Shown: positions 15,350 through 23,998, counted from the first letter of the stretch. The stretch is DNA of 45,673 bases from Streptomyces sp. ISL-100 (GCF_018614615.1 NZ_JAGGOK010000057.1:1-45673), one strand, 5' to 3'. Translations and numbers: made by a program. The notes: generated by a model not told the origin, from the letters alone.

Positions 15350-16456
15350 ATGCCTGTACCTGGAGAACTCACTTTCGTCGCGCCGCGCGGAGCCAAGAAG
15401 CCCCCGCGGCACCTCGCCGACCTCACGCCCGCCGAGCGCCGCGAGGCCGTGGCCGCGATCGGTGAGAAGCCGTTCCGCGCCAAGCAGCTTTCGCAGCACT
15501 ACTTCGCGCGGTACGCGCACGACCCGGCGGAGTGGACCGACATCCCCGCCGGCTCGCGCGAGAAGCTCCAGGCGGAGCTGCTGCCCGAGCTGATGAGCGT
15601 GCTGCGGCACGTCAGCTGCGACGACGACACCACCCGCAAGACCCTGTGGAAGATGCACGACGGGACGCTCGTCGAGTCCGTCCTGATGCGTTACCCGGAC
15701 CGGGTCACGATGTGCATCTCGTCGCAGGCCGGGTGCGGCATGAACTGTCCGTTCTGCGCGACCGGGCAGGCCGGTCTCGACCGCAATCTGTCGACCGCCG
15801 AGATCGTGCACCAGATCGTGGACGGCATGCGCGCCCTGCGCGACGGCGAAGTGCCCGGCGGCCCCGCGCGGCTGTCCAACATCGTCTTCATGGGCATGGG
15901 TGAGCCGCTCGCCAACTACAAGCGTGTGGTCGGTGCGATTCGCCGGCTGACCGACCCGGAGCCGGACGGGCTCGGGCTGTCGCAGCGCGGCATCACCGTG
16001 TCGACCGTGGGCCTGGTGCCGGCGATGCTGCGGTTCGCCGACGAGGGCTTCAAGTGCCGCCTCGCCGTCTCGCTGCACGCGCCCGACGACGAGCTGCGCG
16101 ACACCCTCGTGCCGGTCAACACGCGCTGGAAGGTGCGGGAGGTCCTGGACGCGGCGTGGGAGTACGCCGAGAAGTCCGGCCGCCGGATCTCCATCGAGTA
16201 CGCCCTGATCCGCGACATCAACGACCAGGCGTGGCGCGGTGACCTGCTGGGCCGCCTCCTCAAGGGCAAGCGGGTGCACGTCAACCTGATCCCGCTGAAC
16301 CCGACCCCGGGTTCGAAGTGGACCGCGTCCCGTCCCGAGGACGAGAAGGCGTTCGTCGAGGCGATCGCAGCTCATGGCGTGCCCGTGACCGTACGGGACA
16401 CCCGTGGTCAGGAGATCGACGGAGCGTGCGGGCAGCTGGCGGCCACCGAGCGATAG
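15350..16456 (+). CDS. rlmN: Dual-specificity RNA methyltransferase RlmN
   Basis: Radical SAM enzyme, 368 aa, that methylates C2 of A2503 in 23S rRNA and A37 of some tRNAs. The iron-sulfur motif CGMNCPFC places the cluster Cys at 129, 133 and 136. The SAM-binding GMGEPLANY follows, and the methyl-transfer Cys near the C-terminus is Cys360 in GACGQL. The N-terminal accessory domain (FRAKQLSQHYFARY) is typical. ATG 15350 has GGAAG close upstream and a -10-like CACACT 13 bases before it, suggesting its own promoter and a very short leader. Confidence 0.96.
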   Translation: MPVPGELTFVAPRGAKKPPRHLADLTPAERREAVAAIGEKPFRAKQLSQHYFARYAHDPAEWTDIPAGSREKLQAELLPELMSVLRHVSCDDDTTRKTLWKMHDGTLVESVLMRYPDRVTMCISSQAGCGMNCPFCATGQAGLDRNLSTAEIVHQIVDGMRALRDGEVPGGPARLSNIVFMGMGEPLANYKRVVGAIRRLTDPEPDGLGLSQRGITVSTVGLVPAMLRFADEGFKCRLAVSLHAPDDELRDTLVPVNTRWKVREVLDAAWEYAEKSGRRISIEYALIRDINDQAWRGDLLGRLLKGKRVHVNLIPLNPTPGSKWTASRPEDEKAFVEAIAAHGVPVTVRDTRGQEIDGACGQLAATER

Positions 16457-16500
16457 GCCGGTGAGAGGGCCCGTGTAACGTGGGCCGCACATTTACATAT

Positions 16501-16589
16501 TCCGACAGGGGAGCGCCACAGCGCTGAGAGTGCGGTACGCCGCAGACCCTCTGAACCTTGCCCAGGTCATTCTGGGTAGGAAGTTCGGT
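16501..16589 (+). promoter_or_regulatory. TPP riboswitch (THI element)
   Basis: All landmarks of the thiamine pyrophosphate aptamer are present in order: ACAGGGGAGC (16505-16514), GCGCTGAGAGTGCGG, GACCCTCTGAACCT, and GGTCATTCTGGGTAGGAAG. The outer P1 stem pairs CCGA near 16502 with TCGG (16585-16588). It sits directly upstream of the thiamine-type ABC operon and should reduce expression when TPP is abundant. Confidence 0.96.
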
Positions 16590-16607
16590 CACTACTCGAG
16601 CTGTTGC

Positions 16608-16667
16608 GCCCTGCCCGTTTTCTGCGGGCAGGGCCGCGTCTCTTCCTGGATGTGCCATCCCAGGAGG
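16608..16667 (+). promoter_or_regulatory. thiB: Riboswitch expression platform: two hairpins, one masking the ribosome site
   Basis: First hairpin: GCCCTGCCCG (16608-16617) pairs perfectly with CGGGCAGGGC (16625-16634). Second hairpin: CTTCCTGGATG (16642-16652) pairs with CATCCCAGGAGG (16656-16667) with one bulged C and a U-G pair. The second right arm contains the Shine-Dalgarno AGGAGG (16662-16667), which suggests translational control. Confidence 0.7.
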
Positions 16668-16673
16668 AATTCA

Positions 16674-17768
16674 GTGAGCACCACCAAGAAGTTCGCGGTC
16701 ACCGCGCTGGCCGCCGCCCTCGGCGTCTCGACGCTCGCCGCGTGCGGGGGCAAGGACGAATCCGGGTCCGGCGACGGGCAGCAGAAGTCCAAGACCGTGA
16801 CGCTCGTCAGCCACGACTCCTTCAACGCCTCCGACGCCGTACTGAAGGCGTTCACCAAGGAGACCGGCTACACGGTCAAGGTCCTCAAGAGCGGGGACGC
16901 GGGCGCCGCCCTCAACCAGGAGATCCTGACCAAGGGTTCCCCGCGGGGCGACGTCTTCTTCGGCGTCGACAACACGCTGCTCTCACGCGCCCTCGACAAC
17001 GGCATCTTCACGCCGTACGAGGCCAAGGGGCTCGACGCGGTACCGGAAGATGTTCAGCTCGACGGCGACAAGCACCGCGTCACGCCCGTCGACACCGGCG
17101 ACATCTGCGTCAACTACGACAAGAAGTACTTCGCCGACAAGAAGCTCGCGCCGCCGAAGTCCTTCGACGACCTGATCAAGCCGGCGTACAAGAACCTCCT
17201 CGTCACCGAGAACGCCGCGACCTCGTCGCCCGGCCTCGGTTTCCTGCTCGGCACGGTCGGTCAGTACGGCGACGACGGCTGGCAGGGCTACTGGAAGAAG
17301 CTCAGGGCGAATGGCGTCAAGGTCGTCGACGGCTGGGAGCAGGCCTACAACGAGGAGTTCTCCGGCTCCGCCGGCGGCAAGAAGGCCAAGGCGGACCGGC
17401 CGCTCGTCGTCTCGTACGCCTCCAGCCCGCCCGTCGAGGTGCTGTACGCCGAGCCGCAGCCCAAGGAGGCGCCGACCGGCGTCGCGACCGGCACCTGCTT
17501 CCGGCAGACCGAGTTCGCCGGACTGCTGACCGGGGCGAAGAACGAGGAGGGCGGCAAGGCGCTCATCGACTTCCTCATCGGGAAGAAGTTCCAGGAGGAC
17601 ATGCCGCTGAACATGTTCGTGAACCCGGTGGTCAAGGACGCGAAGCTGCCCGAGCTGTTCACGAAGCACGGTGTGGTCGTCGACAAGCCGCAGACCGTGG
17701 CCCCGGACAAGATCGCCGACAACCGTGAGCAGTGGGTCAAGTCGTGGTCCTCGCTCGTCCTGAAGTAA
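16674..17768 (+). CDS. thiB: Thiamine-type ABC transporter substrate-binding lipoprotein
   Basis: Extracytoplasmic solute receptor, 364 aa, of the ThiB/iron-type family. The signal peptide ends in the lipobox LAAC with lipid-attached Cys24. The mature part begins TVTLVSHDSFNASDAVLKAF and includes GSPRGDVFFGVDNTLLSRAL and TPVDTGDICVNYDK, as in ThiB proteins. GTG 16674 has AGGAGG 6 bases upstream; the longer open frame starts inside the riboswitch and is discarded. The TPP riboswitch makes thiamine, TPP or a thiamine precursor the likely ligand. It is followed by the permease gene, whose longest frame overlaps it. Confidence 0.9.
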   Translation: MSTTKKFAVTALAAALGVSTLAACGGKDESGSGDGQQKSKTVTLVSHDSFNASDAVLKAFTKETGYTVKVLKSGDAGAALNQEILTKGSPRGDVFFGVDNTLLSRALDNGIFTPYEAKGLDAVPEDVQLDGDKHRVTPVDTGDICVNYDKKYFADKKLAPPKSFDDLIKPAYKNLLVTENAATSSPGLGFLLGTVGQYGDDGWQGYWKKLRANGVKVVDGWEQAYNEEFSGSAGGKKAKADRPLVVSYASSPPVEVLYAEPQPKEAPTGVATGTCFRQTEFAGLLTGAKNEEGGKALIDFLIGKKFQEDMPLNMFVNPVVKDAKLPELFTKHGVVVDKPQTVAPDKIADNREQWVKSWSSLVLK

Positions 17769-19435
17769 CAAAGGCGACCAGGAACGTGCGCGGGAGCGCG
17801 GTGCGGCTCGGTCTCCTGACCCTGCCCGTCGCGTTCTTCGCGGCCTTCTTCGCCTATCCCGTGGCCGCGATCGTCGGCCGCGGGCTCAAGGTGGACGGCG
17901 TCTGGCAGTTCGGCCGGATCGGTGAGGTGCTCGGCGATCCGGACATCACCGATGTCCTGTGGTTCACCACCTGGCAGGCGCTCGCCTCGACGGGGCTGAC
18001 GCTGCTGATCGCGCTTCCGGCGGCATACGTCTTCGCCCGGCTCGACTTCCCCGGCAAGCAGCTGCTGCGCGCTGTGATCACTGTGCCGTTCGTGCTGCCG
18101 ACGGTCGTCGTCGGCACCGCGTTCCTGGCGCTGCTCGGGCGGGGCGGGCTGCTGGACGAGCTGTGGGGCGTACGGCTCGACACGACCGTATGGGCGATCC
18201 TCCTCGCCCACGTCTTCTTCAACTACGCGGTGGTCGTACGGACCGTGGGCGGCCTGTGGTCGCAGCTCGACCCGCGCCAGGAGGAAGCGGCGCGGGTGCT
18301 CGGCGCGGGGCGGTTCGCCGCCTGGCGGCGGGTGACGCTGCCGGCGCTCGTACCGGCCGTGGCGGCCGCCGCGCTGATGGTCTTCCTGTTTACGTTCACC
18401 TCCTTCGGAACCGTGCAGATCCTCGGCGGGCCCGCCTACTCCACCCTGGAGGTGGAGATCTACCGGCAGACCGCGCAGTTCCTGGACCTGCCGACCGCTG
18501 CCGTGCTCACGCTGGTGCAGTTCGCCGCGGTGGGCGCGATCCTTGCCGTACACGCGTGGACCGTACGGCGCAGGGAGAGCGCGCTGAAGCTGGTCGACGC
18601 GGCGCAGACCTCGCGGCCGCCGCGCGGGGCCGGGCAGTGGGCGCTGCTCGGCGGAGTCCTGGCGACGGTGGTGCTCCTGATACTGGTGCCGCTCGGGGTG
18701 CTCGTCGAGCGGTCGGTGGACGGGCCCGACGGGTACGGGTTCGGGTACTACCGGGCGCTTCAGTCGGCGGCCGCGAGCGGGGGCACCTTTCTCGTACCGC
18801 CGCTGGAGGCGGTGTGGAATTCGCTCCAGTACGCCCTGGCGGCCACCGCCATCGCGCTGGTCGTCGGCGGGCTCGCGGCGGCGGCCCTGACCCGGCGGGC
18901 GGGGCGGCTGGTGCGCGGTTTCGACGCGCTGCTGATGCTGCCGCTGGGGGTGTCGGCGGTGACGGTGGGCTTCGGCTTCCTCATCACGCTCGACCGGCCG
19001 CCGCTGGATCTGCGTACGTCGTGGATTCTGGTGCCGCTGGCTCAGGCGCTGGTGGGTGTGCCGTTCGTCGTACGGACGATGCTGCCCGTACTGCGGGCGG
19101 TCGACGCGCGGCTGCGCGAGGCGGCGGCGGTGCTCGGGGCTTCACCGCTGCGGGCGTGGCGGGAGGTCGACCTGCCGATGGTGCGGCGGGCGCTGCTGGT
19201 CGCCGCCGGGTTCGCCTTCGCCGTATCGCTGGGCGAGTTCGGGGCGACCGTCTTCATCGCGCGGCCCGACAATCCGACGCTGCCGGTGGCTGTGGCGCGG
19301 CTGCTGGGGCGGGCGGGGGATTTGAACTACGGGCAGGCGATGGCCCTGAGCACGATTTTGATGGTGGTGTGCGCGGTGTCGCTGCTGGTGCTTGAGCGGA
19401 TGCGGCCCGACCGATCCGGATCCGGGGAGTTCTGA
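17732..19435 (+). CDS. thiP: Thiamine-type ABC transporter permease (two fused MetI domains)
   Basis: Membrane permease, up to 567 aa, with two repeated halves. Each half has several membrane segments and a cytoplasmic EAA loop for ATPase contact: EEAARVLGAGRFAAWRRVTL in the first and REAAAVLGASPLRAWREVDL in the second. This fused layout is typical of ThiP. The start is uncertain: GTG 17732 or 17744 overlaps the end of thiB, GTG 17786 has AGGAA almost adjacent, and GTG 17801 has GGGAG 4 bases upstream; all precede the first membrane segment (LGLLTLPVAFFAAFFAY). It lies between thiB and thiQ in one riboswitch-controlled operon. Confidence 0.9.
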   Translation: MGQVVVLARPEVTKATRNVRGSAVRLGLLTLPVAFFAAFFAYPVAAIVGRGLKVDGVWQFGRIGEVLGDPDITDVLWFTTWQALASTGLTLLIALPAAYVFARLDFPGKQLLRAVITVPFVLPTVVVGTAFLALLGRGGLLDELWGVRLDTTVWAILLAHVFFNYAVVVRTVGGLWSQLDPRQEEAARVLGAGRFAAWRRVTLPALVPAVAAAALMVFLFTFTSFGTVQILGGPAYSTLEVEIYRQTAQFLDLPTAAVLTLVQFAAVGAILAVHAWTVRRRESALKLVDAAQTSRPPRGAGQWALLGGVLATVVLLILVPLGVLVERSVDGPDGYGFGYYRALQSAAASGGTFLVPPLEAVWNSLQYALAATAIALVVGGLAAAALTRRAGRLVRGFDALLMLPLGVSAVTVGFGFLITLDRPPLDLRTSWILVPLAQALVGVPFVVRTMLPVLRAVDARLREAAAVLGASPLRAWREVDLPMVRRALLVAAGFAFAVSLGEFGATVFIARPDNPTLPVAVARLLGRAGDLNYGQAMALSTILMVVCAVSLLVLERMRPDRSGSGEF

Positions 19436-19440
19436 TTCAG

Positions 19441-20511
19441 ATGTTGCGGCTGGACGGGGCGACCGTGCGGTTCGGGAAGCGGGCGGTGCTCGACTCCGTG
19501 GACCTGGAGGTCGCCGACCACGAGATCGTGTGCGTGCTCGGGCCGAGCGGCAGCGGGAAGTCCACGCTGCTGCGGGTGGTCGCCGGGCTCCAGGCGGCGG
19601 ACGCCGGGCGGGTGCTGCTCGACGGGCGCGACCAGCACGGGGTGCCGGTGCACCGGCGGGGTGTCGGCCTGATGTTCCAGGATCATCAGCTCTTCCCGCA
19701 GCGGGACGTCGGCGGGAACGTCGCCTTCGGGCTTCGGATGCGGGGGCAGGGGAAGGCGGAACAGGCACGCCGGGTCGGTGAGCTGCTGGAGATGGTCGGC
19801 CTGCCGGGCGCCGGGCGGCGTGCGATCAGCACGCTGTCGGGCGGTGAGCAGCAGCGGGTCGCGCTGGCGCGGGCGCTCGCTCCGGAGCCGAAGCTGCTGA
19901 TGCTGGACGAGCCGCTGGGGCAGTTGGACCGTGGCTTGCGTGAGCGGCTTGTCGTGGAGCTGCGTCAGCTCTTCGGGCGGCTGGGTACGACCGTGCTGGC
20001 CGTCACGCACGACCAGGGCGAGGCGTTCGCGCTCGCCGACCGGGTGGTGGTCATGCGGGAGGGGCGGATCGCGCAGACCGGTACGCCGCTGGAGGTCTGG
20101 CAGCGGCCGGCCTCCGAGTTCGTCGCGCGCTTTCTGGGCTTCGACAATGTCGTGGCGGCGACGGTCAGTGGCGAGGCGGCCGACACGGTGTGGGGCAAGG
20201 TCCCTGTCCCGGCGGGGACGGCGCAGGGGGAGGCGCGTCTCCTGGTCCGGCCGGCGGGCGTCAGGATGGTTCCGGCCGAGGACGGGCTGCCGTGCGTGGT
20301 GACGGGGCGCACTTTCCGGGGCAACCATGTCGCCGTACTGCTGCAGCCGGTGGGCGCGCCGCTGCTGGAGGCGGAGTGCGCGTTGCGGGATGCGCCGGAG
20401 GAGGGGGCGCAGGTGGGGGTGGCCTTCGCGGCGGAGGAGGTGGTGGTGCTGGTGGGGTCCTCCGCCGGTGACGATCACGGTGAGCTGCTCAAGGCCGATG
20501 GTCGCGCCTGA
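19441..20511 (+). CDS. thiQ: Thiamine-type ABC transporter ATP-binding protein
   Basis: ABC ATPase, 356 aa. Walker A is GPSGSGKST (34-42), the Q-loop is LMFQDHQLFPQ, the signature is LSGGEQQRVALARAL, Walker B is LLMLDEPLGQLD, and the switch His is in AVTHDQGEA. About 120 residues beyond the ATPase core form a TOBE-like domain (LLVRPAGVRMVP ...), longer than enterobacterial ThiQ and closer to the PotA/CysA type. ATG 19441 lies 5 bases after the thiP stop. It powers the importer under TPP riboswitch control. A related substrate such as a pyrimidine precursor cannot be excluded. Confidence 0.9.
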   Translation: MLRLDGATVRFGKRAVLDSVDLEVADHEIVCVLGPSGSGKSTLLRVVAGLQAADAGRVLLDGRDQHGVPVHRRGVGLMFQDHQLFPQRDVGGNVAFGLRMRGQGKAEQARRVGELLEMVGLPGAGRRAISTLSGGEQQRVALARALAPEPKLLMLDEPLGQLDRGLRERLVVELRQLFGRLGTTVLAVTHDQGEAFALADRVVVMREGRIAQTGTPLEVWQRPASEFVARFLGFDNVVAATVSGEAADTVWGKVPVPAGTAQGEARLLVRPAGVRMVPAEDGLPCVVTGRTFRGNHVAVLLQPVGAPLLEAECALRDAPEEGAQVGVAFAAEEVVVLVGSSAGDDHGELLKADGRA

Positions 20512-20665
20512 CCGTGCGACCGCGGGGAGCGGGCGGGCCGTACCGGAACCCGTAGCCCGGTGACCCACCCCGTGGCCCGTAACAGGCGGCGGTCACAGCG
20601 AACAGCTCAAGGCGGACGGGCTTCGGATCGTCGGATCCCGGGACGGACGGGCGGGCCGGGCCGGG

Positions 20666-21796
20666 CTACTTGGTCGACAGACGGGCGAGCGCCGCCGGGG
20701 CCTCTTCGACGGTGTCGACCAGGGCGATGCGGGATTCCATCGGGCGGCCCTTGGCCAGGGACTGGAGGAGGTGCCAGGTGGGGAGCTTCTGGGTCCAGTG
20801 GGCGCGGTTGACGAGGACCATGGGGGTGGGTTCGCCGCGCGACTCGTAGTAGTTGGGCGTCGCGTTGTCGAAGATCTCCTGGACCGTGCCGGCCGCGCCG
20901 GGGAGGAAGACGACACCGCCGTTGCAGCGTGCCAGGAGGCCGTCCTCGCGGGTGGCGTTCGCGAAGTACTTGGCGATGTGGCCGGCGAAGGCATTCGGGG
21001 GCTCGTGGCCGTAGAACCAGGTGGGGAGGCCGATGGAGTCGCCGCCGGCCGGCCAGCGGTCACGTACGTCGAAGGCGGCGCGGGCCCAGTCGGTGATCGA
21101 GGGGGTGAAGGACGGGACCTTGGCGAGGAGTTCGAGGGCCTCGTCGAGTGCGGCGTCGTCCTGGAAGGGGGCCATGTACGCGCCGAAGTTCGCGGCCTCC
21201 ATCGCGCCGGGGCCGCCACCGGTGGCGACGGTCAGGCCGCTGCGGGCGAGCGTACGGCCGAGGCGGGCGGCGCCGGCGTAGGCGCTGGTGCCGCGGGCCA
21301 TGGCGTGGCCGCCCATGACGCCGACGACGCGCGCGCCGGCGAGGTGTTCATCGAGGGCGTCGGAGACGGCGTCGTCGTGGATGGAGCGGAGCATCGAGGC
21401 GAATATGTCGCCGTCGGCCTTGGTGCGCTGGAACCAGGCGTAGGCGAGGGCGTCGGGCGTGGCGTCGTACCCCGCGTCCAGGTGCTCGAAGAGGGCGCCG
21501 GGCGTGTAGAGGAGCCCGCGGTACGGGTCGAAGGGCAGGTCGGGGACGGGCGGGAAGACGAGCGCGCCGTCGGCCCGGACCTTTGCGAGGCCGTCGGGGT
21601 GCATGGGGCAGCCGAGGAATACGGCGCCGGCGGTGTCGACGGCGAGGAGGTCGGGCGTACGGGCCGTCAGGTCGACGGCCTGGACCCGGGAGCCGCCGAG
21701 CGAGCCGCGCGCGACGGCTTCGTCGAACTCGGCGAGGGTTTCGATCTCGCGATCGTGGGCGGGGTCCTGGGCGTCGTGGTCCGTGAGTTGAGGCAC
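20666..21796 (-). CDS. LOG-family (lysine decarboxylase-like) protein
   Basis: 376-aa protein with the Rossmann fold of the LOG family (cytokinin riboside monophosphate phosphoribohydrolases, often misnamed lysine decarboxylases). Seen are VVGVMGGHAMARGTSAY, TVATGGGPGAMEAANFGAY and VVFLPGAAGTVQEIF; the last is the position of the family motif PGGxGTxxE, here with Ala in place of the second Gly. An N-terminal part of about 130 residues precedes the fold and is not part of small LOG proteins, so this is the larger subfamily. GTG 21796 was chosen because the upstream open stretch is Pro-rich and non-coding in character; no ribosome site is obvious. It converges on thiQ. Confidence 0.83.
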   Translation of the reverse strand: MPQLTDHDAQDPAHDREIETLAEFDEAVARGSLGGSRVQAVDLTARTPDLLAVDTAGAVFLGCPMHPDGLAKVRADGALVFPPVPDLPFDPYRGLLYTPGALFEHLDAGYDATPDALAYAWFQRTKADGDIFASMLRSIHDDAVSDALDEHLAGARVVGVMGGHAMARGTSAYAGAARLGRTLARSGLTVATGGGPGAMEAANFGAYMAPFQDDAALDEALELLAKVPSFTPSITDWARAAFDVRDRWPAGGDSIGLPTWFYGHEPPNAFAGHIAKYFANATREDGLLARCNGGVVFLPGAAGTVQEIFDNATPNYYESRGEPTPMVLVNRAHWTQKLPTWHLLQSLAKGRPMESRIALVDTVEEAPAALARLSTK

Positions 21797-21889
21797 GCGG
21801 AAGATGCTAGGGGGTGGGTGGCGCGGGACAGTGGCCCGGGGGCTGGGCCAGGTGGTCACGTGGCCAGGCGGTCAGGGGGGGGCAGGGGG

Positions 21890-23041
21890 TCACGTGGTCA
21901 AGGGGAAGGCTGCCAGGGCTGCCAGGGCGATGGTTACCGGCGTGAAGATCGTGAGGATGGCTGCCGCGCGCAGGGCTGCTGCCGTGCGGAGGGTCTGGGC
22001 CGGGGTGCCCAGGCCGGTCAGCGCTTCGGTTGTCGCGGTGCGGGATTGTTTCGCCTCCAGGGTCGCCGTCAGCAGCGTGGCGACCGTGCAGCCCATCACC
22101 AGCGCCGCGCCCAGGCCGGCCAGCGGGCCCAAGGGGGGCGGGGCGGCCCCGTGCAGGCTTGCCCCCGCGATCGCCGCGGATGCCACCGCGCACACCACGC
22201 CCAGCGGCCGGCCGATGCGGCGGGCTTCGGCCATCAGGACGCGGCCCGCCAGGAGCCGCACCGCACCGGGGCGTACGGACTGCAGAACGCGGCCGGAGAG
22301 GTACGTCAGGCCCGGGCCCGCCATGGCCAGGCCGAGGGCGGTGAGGGCCCAGCCGGCCAGGACGCCGGTCGGGACCAACTCCAGGCGGCCCGGCAGCAGG
22401 AGGGCGGCCCCGGGCGTGCCGCGGCTCGCGTACGTCTCGACCGCGAGGCCCGCAGCGACCAGGGCCACGCCCCACGGCAGGCCGGTGGGGGCAAGGGGGC
22501 CTGAGGGCTGGTCGTCCGGGTGCTTCGGGGTGCGCGGGCGCAGCGACAGGGCGCTCGCCCCCGCCGCCGCGACCGGCACCACGCTCAGCAGGGTGAGCGC
22601 GGCGGCCAGCGGCAACGGCTGCCCCGCGGCCAGCAGCTCCGCCTGCGCACCGTCGAACGGCAGGCCGGAGAGGTCGCCGCGCAGGTGGAGGAAGAAGAGG
22701 AGGGCGAGCGCGCTGCCCAGGGTGCAGGTGACCGCCGTGGACACGGCCGCGAGCGCCGCCAGGCGGACCGGGCCGAGGCCCACCCCGGAGAGCCCCGCGC
22801 GCGCCGGTTTCGTACTCGGGTCGGTACGGGCCACCGCCACCGCGAAGTACACCGTGGCCGCCAGCGGGGGCAGGCACCAGAGCAGGCGCCGCACCGAAGC
22901 CGTCGACTGTTCGGGGTGGCCCATGGCGTAACCCAGGGTGCACAGGAGCAGGAAACCCACGCCGCCCGACGCCGCCGCGACCAGCAGACGCCGCAGCAGG
23001 ACCAGCGGGTGGCTGCCGCGGGCTAGACGGAGAGCGAGCAC
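21890..23041 (-). CDS. ABC-type multi-pass membrane protein (permease partner)
   Basis: 383-aa membrane protein with about eight hydrophobic segments, for example VGFLLLCTLGYAMG, LGSALALLFFLHL, LAAALTLLSVVPVAAAGAS, AALVMGCTVATLLTATLEA and the final ILTIFTPVTIALAALAAF. It resembles loosely conserved actinobacterial ABC permeases of the FtsX/MacB-like kind but lacks a clear family motif. GTG 23041 overlaps the end of the ATPase gene by 19 bases, so the two are coupled and likely form one transporter. Substrate unknown. Confidence 0.72.
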   Translation of the reverse strand: MLALRLARGSHPLVLLRRLLVAAASGGVGFLLLCTLGYAMGHPEQSTASVRRLLWCLPPLAATVYFAVAVARTDPSTKPARAGLSGVGLGPVRLAALAAVSTAVTCTLGSALALLFFLHLRGDLSGLPFDGAQAELLAAGQPLPLAAALTLLSVVPVAAAGASALSLRPRTPKHPDDQPSGPLAPTGLPWGVALVAAGLAVETYASRGTPGAALLLPGRLELVPTGVLAGWALTALGLAMAGPGLTYLSGRVLQSVRPGAVRLLAGRVLMAEARRIGRPLGVVCAVASAAIAGASLHGAAPPPLGPLAGLGAALVMGCTVATLLTATLEAKQSRTATTEALTGLGTPAQTLRTAAALRAAAILTIFTPVTIALAALAAFPLTT

Positions 23042-23760
23042 GCGGCCCGGCCTTCCGCACCGTCGGTGCCGTCCAGTTGTACGGAATTGACGCGGCGCCC
23101 GTCGAGCAGCGACACCGTACGGTCCGCGAGCGCCGCCACCTCCGCGTCGTGCGTCGCGAGGAGGACCGTGATGTCGTGCGAGCGGGCCGCGGTGGTGAGC
23201 GTACGCAGGACCTGGGCGCGGTCGGTGCGGTGCAGCGACGCCGTCGGCTCATCCGCGAACAGCACCGACGGGGCGCTGACCAGCGCCCGCGCGACGGCGA
23301 TCCGCTGGCGCTGCGACTGGAGGAGCGCGGCCGGGCGCTTGCGCGCGACCATGCCGATGTCGAGCCGCTCCAGCCACTCCATGGCGGCCTTCTTCGCGGC
23401 GCGGTGGGAGGTGCCGTGCAGGAGGAGCGGGAGGGCCGCGTTCTCCCAGGCGTTCAGTTCCGGTACGAGCCCCGGTTCGGGGTCGATCCAGCCGAAGCGG
23501 TCGCGGCGCAGGCGCTCGCGCAGGGCCGGGCTCATGGTGTGCACGGGCGCGCTGTTGAACCACACCTCGCCCTGCTGCGGGACCAGCTGCCCGGAGAGGC
23601 ATCGCAGGAGGGTTGTCTTACCGCAGCCGCGCGGACCGCTGACGGCGAGGATCTCGCCTTCGCGCACTCCCAGCGAGACGCCGGTGAGGGCGGGGGATCC
23701 GCCGTGGGAGTAGTGCAGGGAGCGTGCCCACAGCACATCGTTGTCGGGCGGGGCCACCAT
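23023..23760 (-). CDS. ABC transporter ATP-binding protein with degenerate signature
   Basis: 245-aa ABC ATPase of the LolD/MacB-like group. Walker A is GPRGCGKTT (42-50), Walker B is VLFADEPTASL, and the switch His is in LLATHDAEVAALADRT. The ABC signature, normally LSGGQ, reads LLQSQRQRIAVARAL, so the two Gly that contact ATP across the dimer are absent. ATPase activity could be weak, or the partner site could carry the load. ATG 23760 is preceded by GAGG 8 bases upstream; GTG 23769 is an alternative. It forms an operon with the membrane gene downstream. Confidence 0.85.
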   Translation of the reverse strand: MVAPPDNDVLWARSLHYSHGGSPALTGVSLGVREGEILAVSGPRGCGKTTLLRCLSGQLVPQQGEVWFNSAPVHTMSPALRERLRRDRFGWIDPEPGLVPELNAWENAALPLLLHGTSHRAAKKAAMEWLERLDIGMVARKRPAALLQSQRQRIAVARALVSAPSVLFADEPTASLHRTDRAQVLRTLTTAARSHDITVLLATHDAEVAALADRTVSLLDGRRVNSVQLDGTDGAEGRAACSLSV

Positions 23761-23781
23761 GGCGTACACCTCACGTCGTCT

Positions 23782-23836
23782 TGAGTGTCACAGCACGTCT
23801 GAGTGTCAGCAGATATCCCGTCCCCCGTATGGGGGA
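23782..23836 (-). promoter_or_regulatory. Direct repeats and hairpin upstream of the ABC pair
   Basis: TGAGTGTCA occurs at 23782-23790 and 23800-23808, an exact 9-base direct repeat with an 18-bp period about 20-50 bases upstream of the ATPase start. TCCCCC-GTAT-GGGGGA at 23821-23836 is a perfect small hairpin. The repeat could be an operator; no regulator can be named. Confidence 0.35.
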
Positions 23837-23900
23837 ACGAAGACGGGGCCGATCGGTCACTGCACCGTAAGGACGCGAGGCGTGGTGGCGTGGCAAGCGC

Positions 23901-23948
23901 GCGGCCCGGAGGCATCCGTTCTCACTCGAACGGGCGCATCCGGGCCGC
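23901..23948 (-). terminator. Terminator hairpin of the aminotransferase operon
   Basis: Arms 23901-23920 and 23929-23948 pair over 10 outer and 5 inner base pairs (GCGGCCCGGA outside, CCGTT inside) with an internal loop. It lies 51 bases downstream of the aminotransferase stop. There is no T-tract, as is common in Streptomyces. Confidence 0.65.
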
Positions 23949-23998
23949 GACTGGGTCATACGATCAGAGCAAGCGGCAGGCCCGCTCCGGCTCCGGGA

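Noticed and set aside
20512..20665. Convergent gap between thiQ and the LOG gene examined for a terminator
   Set aside because: Only short GC-rich partial palindromes; no stem long enough to call.
20771..22504. Long plus-strand open frame of 577 codons
   Set aside because: It runs antisense to the LOG and ABC membrane genes, is Gly/Arg-rich without family motifs, and only mirrors their codon bias.
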